From: Tepidaquicella sp964564635
GTDB lineage: Bacteria; Bacteroidota; Ignavibacteria; Tepidaquicellales; Tepidaquicellaceae
Length of the DNA: 64,000 nucleotides
Direction: 5' to 3'
NCBI GenBank assembly: GCA_964564635.1
Contig: CAZMAR010000001.1
Location: forward strand, 186,001-250,000
The notes under the pieces were generated by a model. That model searched no databases and was not told the origin of the DNA. It worked only from the letters and a program-made list of their open reading frames with translations. The translations under genes and the position numbers were made by a program. Shown here piece after piece: positions 53,489 through 63,200 of the stretch. How positions within the stretch are numbered: the stretch's first letter is position 1; every line of letters begins with the position of its first letter.

Positions 53489-54634
53489 ATGTCATATTTA
53501 TTCACCTCAGAATCAGTTAGTGAAGGTCATCCAGATAAAATATGCGACCAGATATCAGATGCTATTCTTGATGACATTATTAAACATGACCCTTATGCAC
53601 GGGTTGCCTGTGAAACATTAACTGCAACGGGCTTGGTTTTAGTAGCAGGAGAAATTACCACTACCCATTATGCAGACATTCCAGAGATAGTCAGAAATAC
53701 AATAAGTGAAATTGGATATACAAAAGGAGAATATCACTTTGATGCAAAATCTGTCAATATAATGAATTGCATAAACAAACAATCACCGGATATATCATTG
53801 GGTGTAGATAAAGGAGGCGCTGGTGATCAAGGTATGATGTTCGGTTATGCAACTAAAGAGACAGAAGAATATATGCCTATGCCTATTATATTAGCTCATA
53901 AATTAGTAAAAAGATTGGCAGATGTTAGAAAAAATCATAACAATCTTATGAGTTACTTAAGACCTGATGCAAAATCACAAGTAACAGTTGAATATGAAAA
54001 TAATATTAATGTAAAAAGAATAGATACAATAGTTATCTCAGCTCAACACGATGAAGATGTAAAAAGAGAACAACTTGAGAATGATATAATAGAACATATA
54101 ATAAAAAATGTAATCCCTGAAGAGTACATTGATTCAAATACCAAGTTTTATATTAATCCAACAGGAAGATTCGTAATCGGTGGGCCCCATGGAGATACTG
54201 GATTAACAGGAAGAAAAATCATTGTAGATACTTATGGCGGTAAAGCCCCACATGGAGGCGGAGCATTTTCAGGTAAGGATCCAACAAAAGTAGATAGAAG
54301 TGCTGCTTATGCTGCAAGACATCTGGCTAAAAACATTGTTGCGGCAAATCTTGCTGATGAATGTTTGATACAATTATCCTATGCAATTGGTATACCAGAA
54401 CCAGTATCAATATTGGTTCGTACTTTTGGTACCTCTAAGGTAGATGAAAATTTATTATCAGAAATAATTAAAAAAGAATTTGACCTGACTCCAAGAGGAA
54501 TAATAGAAAGATTAGATTTAAGAAGACCTATATACAAAAAGACTGCAGCTTATGGACACTTCGGACGCAATGAACCTGAATTCACATGGGAAAAACTTGA
54601 TATAAAAGATACTATTCTGAAAGCAATTAAATAA
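53489..54634 (+). CDS. metK: S-adenosylmethionine synthetase
   Basis: A 381-residue MetK. GHPDKICDQISDAILD, GAGDQGMMFGYA, FVIGGPHGDTGLTGRKIIVD, GGGAFSGKDPTKVDRSAAY and HFGRNEPEFTWEKLD are all present, in order. It makes SAM from methionine and ATP; together with ahcY at 5399 it belongs to the methyl cycle. The Shine-Dalgarno is AAAAGGAG with a five-base spacer before ATG. No SAM-riboswitch structure can be seen in the 11-base gap upstream, so it seems cotranscribed. Confidence 0.98.
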   Translation: MSYLFTSESVSEGHPDKICDQISDAILDDIIKHDPYARVACETLTATGLVLVAGEITTTHYADIPEIVRNTISEIGYTKGEYHFDAKSVNIMNCINKQSPDISLGVDKGGAGDQGMMFGYATKETEEYMPMPIILAHKLVKRLADVRKNHNNLMSYLRPDAKSQVTVEYENNINVKRIDTIVISAQHDEDVKREQLENDIIEHIIKNVIPEEYIDSNTKFYINPTGRFVIGGPHGDTGLTGRKIIVDTYGGKAPHGGGAFSGKDPTKVDRSAAYAARHLAKNIVAANLADECLIQLSYAIGIPEPVSILVRTFGTSKVDENLLSEIIKKEFDLTPRGIIERLDLRRPIYKKTAAYGHFGRNEPEFTWEKLDIKDTILKAIK

Positions 54635-54657
54635 AATTTTAAGTTAATACTTTATTA

Positions 54658-55392
54658 TTGAAGAACATTTTAAAAGGTATAAATTATCCTTTCATATCAA
54701 TTGGATACTTTTTTAAATATCCTAAACTTATATTATTATCAATAATTCCATTTATAATTAATCTACTACTTTATTCTTTTATTTTATTTTATTCTTTATA
54801 TCGTTTAAAACCTAAAATTATTTCTCTTGCTGGATTGGAAAACAGTCCTGATGCATTAAATTATATTCTATATTTTTTCCTAACTGTTGTAGTTTTTTTT
54901 ATTTTAATTATTATAAGCTATATTATCTTTACAATATTTAGTGGATTATTTACAGGACCATTTAATGAAAATATATCAAAATTTATAGAAGAAAAAATAA
55001 CCAGTCAGATTACAGTAAGTGAATACGGCTTTTTCAAAGATTTATTAATAAGTATCAAATCTGAAATTGCTAAATTGATATTATATATTTCAGTTATAAT
55101 TATTTTGTTTTTTATAGGTTTTCTTCCAATTATTGGCTCAATTTTTACAATGATAGCATTATTTTTATTTAGCTGCTTTTATTCAGCACTGGATTTTCTT
55201 GATTATCCAATGGCACGGAAAAATTATAGCTTAATGTGGAAAATTAAATCTATACTATCTAAACCATCTTTATCTTTTGGATTTGGTTTATCAGCTTCTT
55301 TGTTTCTTGTTATTCCTTTTATTAATATTTTACTTAAACCAATCTTTGTCGTTGCAGGCACTTTAATGTATTTTAAAGAAAACTACAATTAA
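54658..55392 (+). CDS. EI24-domain membrane protein (CysZ-like)
   Basis: A 244-residue protein with four to six helices. The EI24/CysZ-type pattern is seen in GYFFKYPKLILLSIIPFIINLLLY, IFSGLFTGPFNENISKFIEEK and FLDYPMARKNYSLMWKIKSI. Starts with TTG at 54658; no ATG exists before the first helix. The related CysZ imports sulfate; bacterial EI24 proteins outside that group have no assigned function. It sits between metK and purL. Confidence 0.85.
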   Translation: MKNILKGINYPFISIGYFFKYPKLILLSIIPFIINLLLYSFILFYSLYRLKPKIISLAGLENSPDALNYILYFFLTVVVFFILIIISYIIFTIFSGLFTGPFNENISKFIEEKITSQITVSEYGFFKDLLISIKSEIAKLILYISVIIILFFIGFLPIIGSIFTMIALFLFSCFYSALDFLDYPMARKNYSLMWKIKSILSKPSLSFGFGLSASLFLVIPFINILLKPIFVVAGTLMYFKENYN

Positions 55393-55404
55393 AATTATAA
55401 TATT

Positions 55405-57642
55405 ATGAGTGAACCAACGGTTAATCTTGAACTTGCTAAAGAATTAGGATTAAATGAGGAAGAATATAATAAAATATTAGATATTCTCGGAAGAACACCT
55501 ACCTATACAGAAATTGGAATCTATTCTGTAATGTGGAGTGAACATTGTTCCTATAAAAATTCTATATTACAAATTAAAACGCTCCCCCGAACAGGAGGAA
55601 GATTACTTGTTGATGCAGGTGAAGAAAATGCTGGACTTGTTGATATAGGAGACAACTATGCAATTGCTTTTAAAATAGAATCCCACAATCACCCTTCTGC
55701 AATAGAACCCTATCAAGGGGCGGCTACTGGGGTGGGTGGAATTCTACGAGATATCTTTACAATGGGAGCAAGACCAATAGCAGCATTAGATTCTTTGAGA
55801 TTTGGAATAATCAAAGATGGAGATACAGAAAAAATTAAAAGAACAAAATATTTATTTGAAAATGTTGTTAAAGGAATCGGTGACTACGGTAATTGTTTTG
55901 GAGTACCTACAATAAGTGGCGAAGTTTACTTTGAAGAGTGTTACCAGGATAATCCTTTAGTAAACGCAATGGCAGTTGGAATTGTTAAACATAATGAAAC
56001 TGCTACTGCAAAAGCTTCAGGAATTGGTAATCCTGTATTCATTGTTGGTTCATCAACAGGAAAAGATGGAATCCATGGAGCAACTTTTGCATCAGAAGAA
56101 CTTGACGAAAAATCTGAGTCCAAAAGACCTAATGTACAGGTAGGAGATCCCTTTACAGAGAAATTGCTGCTTGAGGCAACTTTGGAAATAATTCGTTCTG
56201 GTGCAGTCGTTGGTATTCAGGATATGGGTGCTGCTGGGCTTACCTGTTCTTCCAGTGAAATGAGTGCTAAAGGTAATTGTGGTATGAAATTGAATTTGGA
56301 CTTTGTCCCTTTGAGAGATGAAGATATGACCGCATACGATATAATGCTTTCAGAATCACAGGAAAGAATGCTCGTTGTATGTGATAAAAACAAACAAGAT
56401 ATTGTAATAGATATATTTAAAAAGTGGGACTTAAATTGTGTTAAAATAGGTGAGGTAATTCCGGAAGATAGATTAATTATATATTTCAAAGGTGAAAAAG
56501 TTGCTGATGTACCTGCTTCATCTCTCGTTCTTGGTGGTGGAGCGCCAGTTTATAAAAGAGAGACTAAGGTTCCAGAGTATTTATCAAAGACAAAATCTTT
56601 TGATACTTATTCAATACCTGAACCGAAGAACTACAAAGCAGTTGTTTTAAAATTACTTTCTTCACCAAATATAGCAAATAAAAAATGGGTATACGAACAA
56701 TATGATACACAGGTTAGAACAAATACTGTAATTCTCCCTGGCGCAGATGCATCAGTAATCAGAATAAAGAAAACAAGAAAGGCTATATCACTTAAAGTTG
56801 ATGGCAATTCAAGATATGTATACTTAAACCCTTATAAGGGTGGAATGATAGCAGTAAGTGAATGCGCAAGAAATATAGTATGTACAGGTGCAAAGCCACT
56901 TGCTATTACCAACTGCTTAAACTTTGGTAACCCATATAATCCTGAAAATTATTTTCAGTTTGCCGAAGCAATTCGCGGAATAGGTGAAGCCTGCAGGAAA
57001 TTCAATACTCCTGTAACTGGGGGGAATGTTAGCTTCTACAATGAATCTAAAGATTATTCTGTGTTCCCCACCCCAATTATTGGTATGCTTGGACTGATAG
57101 AGGATATTGATAATATAATGACATCAAATTTCAAAAAAGAAAATGACATAATTATTTTACTCGGTAAGCGATGCAATTGCGTAGGAGGTAGTGAATATTT
57201 AAAAATATTTTCTCACGCTGTAGCAGGTGATGCACCGGATATTGATTTAGATTATGAATTAAATTTACAAAATTTAATGTTAGAATTAATTGGAAAAAAG
57301 TTAATAAACTCCGCTCACGATATATCAGAAGGAGGACTCGCAATTGCATTGATTGAATCTTGCATATTCAACATTAAAAATCCTATTGGTTGTAATGTAA
57401 AATTTGATTATAAACACAGAAAAGATTTTGAATTATTTGGAGAATCACAGGGAAGAATTATAATTTCAGCAGATGAAAAAGACATTAATACTATACTTAA
57501 ACTTTCCAACCTACACAATATAGATTTTGAAATACTGGGTAAAACAATTAAAGAGGAAATTAAAATAAATGATGAAATAATGATAAATTTAAAGGAAGCA
57601 ATAGAACTATACTACAATACTTTTGATAATTTACTTAAATAG
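55405..57642 (+). CDS. purL: Phosphoribosylformylglycinamidine synthase subunit PurL
   Basis: A 745-residue small-type PurL: YSVMWSEHCSYKNS, FKIESHNHPSAIEPYQGAATGVGG, PLRDEDMTAYDIMLSESQERML and GGNVSFYNES are conserved. It converts FGAR to FGAM using ATP and glutamine-derived ammonia and in this form works with separate PurS and PurQ, neither of which is in the window. It is 12 bp downstream of the EI24 gene. Confidence 0.97.
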   Translation: MSEPTVNLELAKELGLNEEEYNKILDILGRTPTYTEIGIYSVMWSEHCSYKNSILQIKTLPRTGGRLLVDAGEENAGLVDIGDNYAIAFKIESHNHPSAIEPYQGAATGVGGILRDIFTMGARPIAALDSLRFGIIKDGDTEKIKRTKYLFENVVKGIGDYGNCFGVPTISGEVYFEECYQDNPLVNAMAVGIVKHNETATAKASGIGNPVFIVGSSTGKDGIHGATFASEELDEKSESKRPNVQVGDPFTEKLLLEATLEIIRSGAVVGIQDMGAAGLTCSSSEMSAKGNCGMKLNLDFVPLRDEDMTAYDIMLSESQERMLVVCDKNKQDIVIDIFKKWDLNCVKIGEVIPEDRLIIYFKGEKVADVPASSLVLGGGAPVYKRETKVPEYLSKTKSFDTYSIPEPKNYKAVVLKLLSSPNIANKKWVYEQYDTQVRTNTVILPGADASVIRIKKTRKAISLKVDGNSRYVYLNPYKGGMIAVSECARNIVCTGAKPLAITNCLNFGNPYNPENYFQFAEAIRGIGEACRKFNTPVTGGNVSFYNESKDYSVFPTPIIGMLGLIEDIDNIMTSNFKKENDIIILLGKRCNCVGGSEYLKIFSHAVAGDAPDIDLDYELNLQNLMLELIGKKLINSAHDISEGGLAIALIESCIFNIKNPIGCNVKFDYKHRKDFELFGESQGRIIISADEKDINTILKLSNLHNIDFEILGKTIKEEIKINDEIMINLKEAIELYYNTFDNLLK

Positions 57643-57755
57643 GAAAATGAACAATGGAAAAACAAGAGTTTGTTTTTTTCACTTTTAAATATAAAATTTA
57701 ATTTTTATATTAGTTTTCATTTAATAAATTATAAAATTAAAAAAGGAGAATTGAA

Positions 57756-57998
57756 ATGACACCTCAAGAAATTGAAGCAAAAGTCGTTAAAGCAATCGTA
57801 GATAAATTAGGAGTTGAAGAAAGTAAAGTAACTCCTGAGGCTTCATTTATGAACGATTTAGGCGCAGATTCTCTTGATACGGTAGAATTGGTAATGAAAT
57901 TTGAAGAGGAATTTGGCATTAAAATTCCAGATGAAGAAGCTGAAAAGATTACTAAAGTAGGTGAAGCTATAGAATACATAAAACAAAAATTAGGGTAA
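57756..57998 (+). CDS. acpP: Acyl carrier protein
   Basis: An 80-residue acidic protein with the phosphopantetheine site DSLDTVELVMKFEEEF (Ser at about 41) and KVTPEASFMNDLGA before it. It carries growing acyl chains in fatty acid synthesis. Strong AAAAAGGAG ribosome binding site. It is followed by fabF after 19 bp and then rnc, the common acpP-fabF-rnc order. Confidence 0.98.
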   Translation: MTPQEIEAKVVKAIVDKLGVEESKVTPEASFMNDLGADSLDTVELVMKFEEEFGIKIPDEEAEKITKVGEAIEYIKQKLG

Positions 57999-58017
57999 AT
58001 CATAAAATCCATTTTAT

Positions 58018-59262
58018 ATGAAGAGAAGAGTAGTCGTAACCGGTATGGGTGCACTAACCCCATGCGGTTTAAATGTTAATGATTTCTGGAACTCGATGAT
58101 TGAAGGTAAAAGTGGTATTGATTATATAACATACTTTGACACTACATACTTCCCTACAAAGTTTGCCGGTGAACTTAAAGGTTTTGATCCTATGAATTAT
58201 ATGGATAGAAAACTTGTGCAAAGGACAGACCCCTTTTGTCAATATGCATTAGCAGCGGCAATGGAAGCAATGCAAGATTCTGGAATAAATCCTGAAAAAA
58301 TTAATCTTGACAGAGCTGGTGTTATAACCGGGTCAGGAATCGGAGGATTAATAACATTTGCCAATCAGGCAGAAATAATTAAAAATCGTAATGGAAATCC
58401 TGATAGGTTAAGCCCATTTTTTATACCGATGATGATTTCAGATATAGTTCCCGGTAGATTGTCAATGATTTATGGCTTTAAGGGTCCTAATTATGCGACT
58501 GTTTCTGCATGTTCAACATCAGCAAACAGTATAATTGATTCGACATTCCTAATCCAACATGATTATGCTGATGTAATCATTACTGGAGGTTCAGAAGCAG
58601 CAATTACTCCTTTAGGAGTTGGGGGCTTTAATGCAATGAAAGCACTCTCTACCAGAAATGATGACCCCAAAGGAGCATCAAGACCTTTTGATAAAACAAG
58701 AGATGGCTTTGTAATGGGAGAAGGTGCCGCCATTCTAATACTTGAAGAGTATCATCACGCTTTAAATAGAGGTGCAAAAATTTATGCTGAAGTTGCTGGT
58801 TTCTCTCTTACTGGTGATGCACACCATATAACAGAACCAGCCCCAAATGGCGCCGGTGTAGCAAGAGCAATCGATTTATGTATAAAAGATAGCGGCTTAA
58901 CGATAAATGATATCGATGTTATAAACGCCCACGGTACTTCTACTCCTCAAAATGATAAAAATGAAACAGCAGCAATTAAAACAGTTTTTGGGGAAAGAGC
59001 TTATGAAATACCCGTCCATTCAATTAAATCAATGACGGGACATCTTTTAGGTGCTGCAGGAGCAATAGAAGCAATTGCAGCAATTTTAACAATAAGAGAT
59101 GGCATTATTCCACCCACCATAAACTATAAAGAAAAAGATGAAGAATGTGATTTATTTTATGTTCCAAATGTTCACATAAAGAAAGAAGTAAATGTAGTCA
59201 TTTCTACTAACTCTGGCTTTGGTGGACATAATACTGCAATTGTATTTAAGAAAGTAGAGTAA
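58018..59262 (+). CDS. fabF: Beta-ketoacyl-ACP synthase II
   Basis: A 414-residue KAS II. Catalytic triad: Cys in TVSACSTSANSI, His in INAHGTSTPQNDKNE and His in KSMTGHLLGAAGAIEAI; GMGALTPCGLNVNDFWNSM and GFGGHNTAIVF at the two ends match FabF. It elongates acyl-ACP with malonyl-ACP. Confidence 0.98.
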   Translation: MKRRVVVTGMGALTPCGLNVNDFWNSMIEGKSGIDYITYFDTTYFPTKFAGELKGFDPMNYMDRKLVQRTDPFCQYALAAAMEAMQDSGINPEKINLDRAGVITGSGIGGLITFANQAEIIKNRNGNPDRLSPFFIPMMISDIVPGRLSMIYGFKGPNYATVSACSTSANSIIDSTFLIQHDYADVIITGGSEAAITPLGVGGFNAMKALSTRNDDPKGASRPFDKTRDGFVMGEGAAILILEEYHHALNRGAKIYAEVAGFSLTGDAHHITEPAPNGAGVARAIDLCIKDSGLTINDIDVINAHGTSTPQNDKNETAAIKTVFGERAYEIPVHSIKSMTGHLLGAAGAIEAIAAILTIRDGIIPPTINYKEKDEECDLFYVPNVHIKKEVNVVISTNSGFGGHNTAIVFKKVE

Positions 59263-59284
59263 ATTATAGAAGTGAAGGGTTTTT

Positions 59285-60100
59285 ATGTTTAAATTTTTAA
59301 AGAAATTCAGGCTTTTTTCTATTTTTAATAAAGAGAAAAAGCCTGTTTTTTCTTTTAATAAAATTATAAAAAAGATAGATTTTGATAAATTCCAGGAAAA
59401 TATTAATTATAAAATTATTGATTATAGATACTTCGTCACAGCTTTAACCCATCGTTCATTTTTAAAAGTAAAAAAGGATTCAACAAGAAATTACTTTCTA
59501 TCAAATGAAAGATTAGAATTTTTAGGAGATGCAGTTCTTGATTTAATTGTTGCTGAATTTTTATACAGAAACTTCCCCTTAAATGAAGAAGGAGATTTAA
59601 CAAAATTTCGCTCAATTTTAGTTAATAAAAGATTTCTTGCAGAAAGAGCAAGAAATATTAAATTACAAAATTTTATTCTTGCTTCCAATGCTGCTATAAA
59701 ATCAATCAATGAAGGCTATGATACAATTTTAGCAGATACTTATGAAGCATTGATTGGAGCAATATTTTTAGATTCCGGATATGAGGCAGCAAAGAAATTT
59801 ATAAATAACGAAATATTTGTTAAACTTGATATAAAATGGTTAAATCAATTTGATGAAAATCATAAAAGTAAATTCCTTGAATTTGCCCAGGCTAATACGG
59901 ATTACATACCGGAATATAAATTAGTTAAAGAGGAAGGACCTGAACATCATAAATTATTCACTGTAGAGGTATATCTTGCAGAACATTGTTTGGGAATAGG
60001 AAAAGGAAAGTCTAAGAAGCAGGCAGAACAGGAAGCAGCGAAGAATGCATTACAAAACATTGATTTAATCGAAAAATTGAACCTGATTAAGAAAAAATAA
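59285..60100 (+). CDS. rnc: Ribonuclease III
   Basis: A 271-residue double-strand-specific endoribonuclease. The RNase III signature NERLEFLGDAVLDL with catalytic Glu/Asp, EADTYEALIGAIFLDSG-like ADTYEALIGAIFLDSG, and a C-terminal dsRNA-binding domain (YKLVKEEGPEHHKLFTVEVYL; KGKSKKQAEQEAAKNAL). It has about 35 extra residues at the N-terminus (MFKFLKKFRLFSIFNKEKKP and following) compared with E. coli RNase III. Confidence 0.96.
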   Translation: MFKFLKKFRLFSIFNKEKKPVFSFNKIIKKIDFDKFQENINYKIIDYRYFVTALTHRSFLKVKKDSTRNYFLSNERLEFLGDAVLDLIVAEFLYRNFPLNEEGDLTKFRSILVNKRFLAERARNIKLQNFILASNAAIKSINEGYDTILADTYEALIGAIFLDSGYEAAKKFINNEIFVKLDIKWLNQFDENHKSKFLEFAQANTDYIPEYKLVKEEGPEHHKLFTVEVYLAEHCLGIGKGKSKKQAEQEAAKNALQNIDLIEKLNLIKKK

Positions 60101-60138
60101 CATTTTAAAGAATTGTTAATAAATTGACTATTTAAGCA

Positions 60139-60169
60139 TTGACAATAATCTCATATAAACATATATTTG
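60139..60169 (+). promoter_or_regulatory. Bacteroidetes-type promoter of porU
   Basis: TTGACA starts at 60139; after TTG there are exactly 20 bases and then TATATTTG (60162-60169), a full match to TAnnTTTG. Expected transcription start is about 60176. Confidence 0.65.
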
Positions 60170-60207
60170 TAAAGAAATAATTTGTAACTATATAGAATAA
60201 TTTTATA

Positions 60208-60257
60208 CCATTTATTAAATTTGAGTGTTGAAATGAAACTTTAATAAATGGTTTTTT
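60208..60257 (+). terminator. Terminator-like hairpin in the porU leader
   Basis: Perfect 12-bp stem CCATTTATTAAA (60208-60219) / TTTAATAAATGG (60240-60251), 20-base loop, then six T (60252-60257). It lies between the porU promoter and the start codon at 60282, so transcription could end after about 80 bases unless it is read through. An attenuator or an independent small RNA is possible. Confidence 0.6.
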
Positions 60258-60281
60258 ATTTTATATATATAAAATAAATAT

Positions 60282-63200
60282 ATGAAGAATAACTTTAAAA
60301 TAATATTTTGCATTTTATTTTTTTATTTAGTGATTAGTAATGCTACTTCCCAAAATAGATATACTAATAATAAATTTGCTGAAGATATTATTATCACTTC
60401 AATAAATTCTTCTCATATAGAATTCATTTATTACCCAAAATATATAAACCAATACATTGCAGAAAACACATTTTCTGAGCTAACAAAACAGGGGTATCCA
60501 GATATTAATATTCGTTCAATACCTGTTTTTCTACCATCACCAACAAATAATAGGTTAGAAATATTAGACTATAAATATTCAGATATAAATAATATAGAAA
60601 TTGCTCCAATCCCAACAATAAAAAAGACAAAAGAAGGGCTTTATGATTATGAATTCATAAAAGATGAAAAAATATATAACTCTAATGAATTTTATCCAAA
60701 GAATTTTGCTGAGCTAACCCAGAGTGGAATATTAAGAAATAAATATTTGGGGCATATTAAAATATATCCCGCTATATATAATGCTAACTTAAAACTCGTC
60801 AGAAAACTTGATTATATTAAGATTAGGGTTACATTTGAAGATTCACCTGTGCTGATGAATAAGCAACTCTCAAAAGAAGAAAGGGATTTTTTTTCCGGGC
60901 TTGCAATAAATTCAAAAATTGCAATAAACTGGTCTACAAAAGAATTTAATCAATCTGTCAGAAAACAGGTACAAAACAGTGTCCTTGCCACAGGTGATTT
61001 TTATAAAATTGAAGTCAAAGAAACCGGTATATATAAAATTGATAAAGTATATTTACAAAATGCTGGTATAAACCCAGATAATATTGACCCTCAGACAATA
61101 AAAATTTATAATAATGGTGGAAAGGAGTTACCATATAATAATTCTGCTTCGGCTATTGATGACTTAAATGAGGTTAGTATATATGTACAGACAGATGTTA
61201 ATGGGAAATTTGAATATTTACTATTTTATGGCATTTCTACATTCGACTGGGTCTACGATTCAATAGAAAAGAAATATAAAAGTTATGTCCATCCATATGC
61301 AAACTCCAATATTTATTGGTTTACATACGGAGGATCTGCTGGAAAAAGAATACAAATAATTAATTCCCCAAATATACCTACAGCCGTACAAATGCCTTAT
61401 GCATATAATAGATTTTTTGAAAAAGCTGAAATTATAAACTTAGGGCATACAGGAACTCAATGGGTAAGTCAAAACATAAGTTATAATGAATGTTTTTCAT
61501 TTGTAAAAAATCTTCCCGGCTATGTTGATGGATCAAATATCAATATTAAAATGAGATTTGGGAATTCTTCATCTATTATAGCATATTTCAACCTAAAAGA
61601 TGAAAATTCAAATTTCAATCAAATATATGAAGTGCAGGGAATTTTTAGTGAATTTTCCCATTTCATACCTAGAACCATTGAAGAAAGCTATTCGTTGTTA
61701 CCCGGTTTTAATTCTACAAGTTTAAAGTTATGCTTACCAGCTCAATATAACAGTCAAGGGGTAAAAGGAAATTATGATTTTTATGAAATTCATTATAAAC
61801 GATATTTAAATTCTGTTCAGAATAATTCCATAGAGATTTTTACTCCTGATACTACACAATTAGTAGAATATCAGGTTTCACCATTCAACTCATCTTCTAT
61901 AAGGATATTTGAAGTTTCAGATTTTAGTAATGTTAAAATTATAAATCCAATTTCCTACACAAGCGGAATAGTTAAATTCCAGGAAAATTTAGTTGAAGGG
62001 AGTCCAAAACGGTATTTTATAATTGGTGATAACAATTACAAAACGCCTGTATCAATTTCTTCAAAGGTCCCAAACCAAAATCTACACGGAATAACTACTG
62101 GGGCAAGTAATTTAATAATCGCACCAACAGAATTCTTATCTGCTGCAAATAGATTAAAAGAGCAGAGAGAAAAAGAAGGTATAAATAAAATCAACACTCT
62201 TGTAATAGATATTAATCAGATTTATAATGAATTTTCAGGAGGTCTTTTAGACCCAGTCGCTACACGGAATTTTCTTAAATATGCTTTCAATAACTGGAAT
62301 GAAAGACCACTCTACGTTTTATTCCTTGGCGATGGAAGTTATGACTACAAAAACATTTACAACTTAACAACAAAAAATTATCTTCCACCAATAGAAAAAA
62401 ATGACCCCGAACAAAATGAAATAACAAGTTATCCGAGTGATGATTTTATTACAGACATAAATGAGAATTTCACATCCCCTGAACCATGTCGTCCAGATTT
62501 TTCGCATGCAAGATTGTGTGTAAACTCACTTTCAGAAGCAAATTCTGTTATAGATAAAATAATTGAATATGAGTCTCCCAACACAATGGGTATATGGAAG
62601 AAAAAAATAATGTATGTCGCTGATGATGGTTGGACAACAAGAAGTACACAAGGAGAGGAAGGCAGTATACATACAGACCAGTGTGAACTGGTAGCTGAGG
62701 TATATACAGCAAAAGACTTTGAAAAAGACAAGATATATATAGTTACCTATCCTGCCGTTATTACTCCACAGGGTAGGCGAAAGCCAGGTGCAAATATTGA
62801 TATAATCAAAGGATGGAATGAAGGAAGATTGTTAATTAACTATGTTGGTCATGGCAGTACTGATTTATGGGCACATGAACATATTTTTGTAAGAGATGAA
62901 GGAATTGCTCAGCTTAAAAACAAAGGTAAATATCCAATAATGACCATTGCAAGTTGTGATATTTCAAGATGGGATGACCCTTACCTGATTAGTATGGGTG
63001 AACAGTTAGTGTATGTTGCAAATAAAGGGGTAATCTCATCTGTTGGCTCTGTCAGACCTGTATTTAGCACCCCAAATGCAATTTTGAATAATACCTTATG
63101 GGGTAACTTTATGTTTGTTAAAGATACATTAAATTTACCTCTTAGATTTGGTAAATCTTTATATTTAACAAAGAATCAACTTCCGTATGTAAGTGATAAT

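Noticed and set aside
62429..62731. Minus-strand frame of 100 codons within porU
   Set aside because: The plus strand here encodes the conserved PorU core, so this is a shadow.
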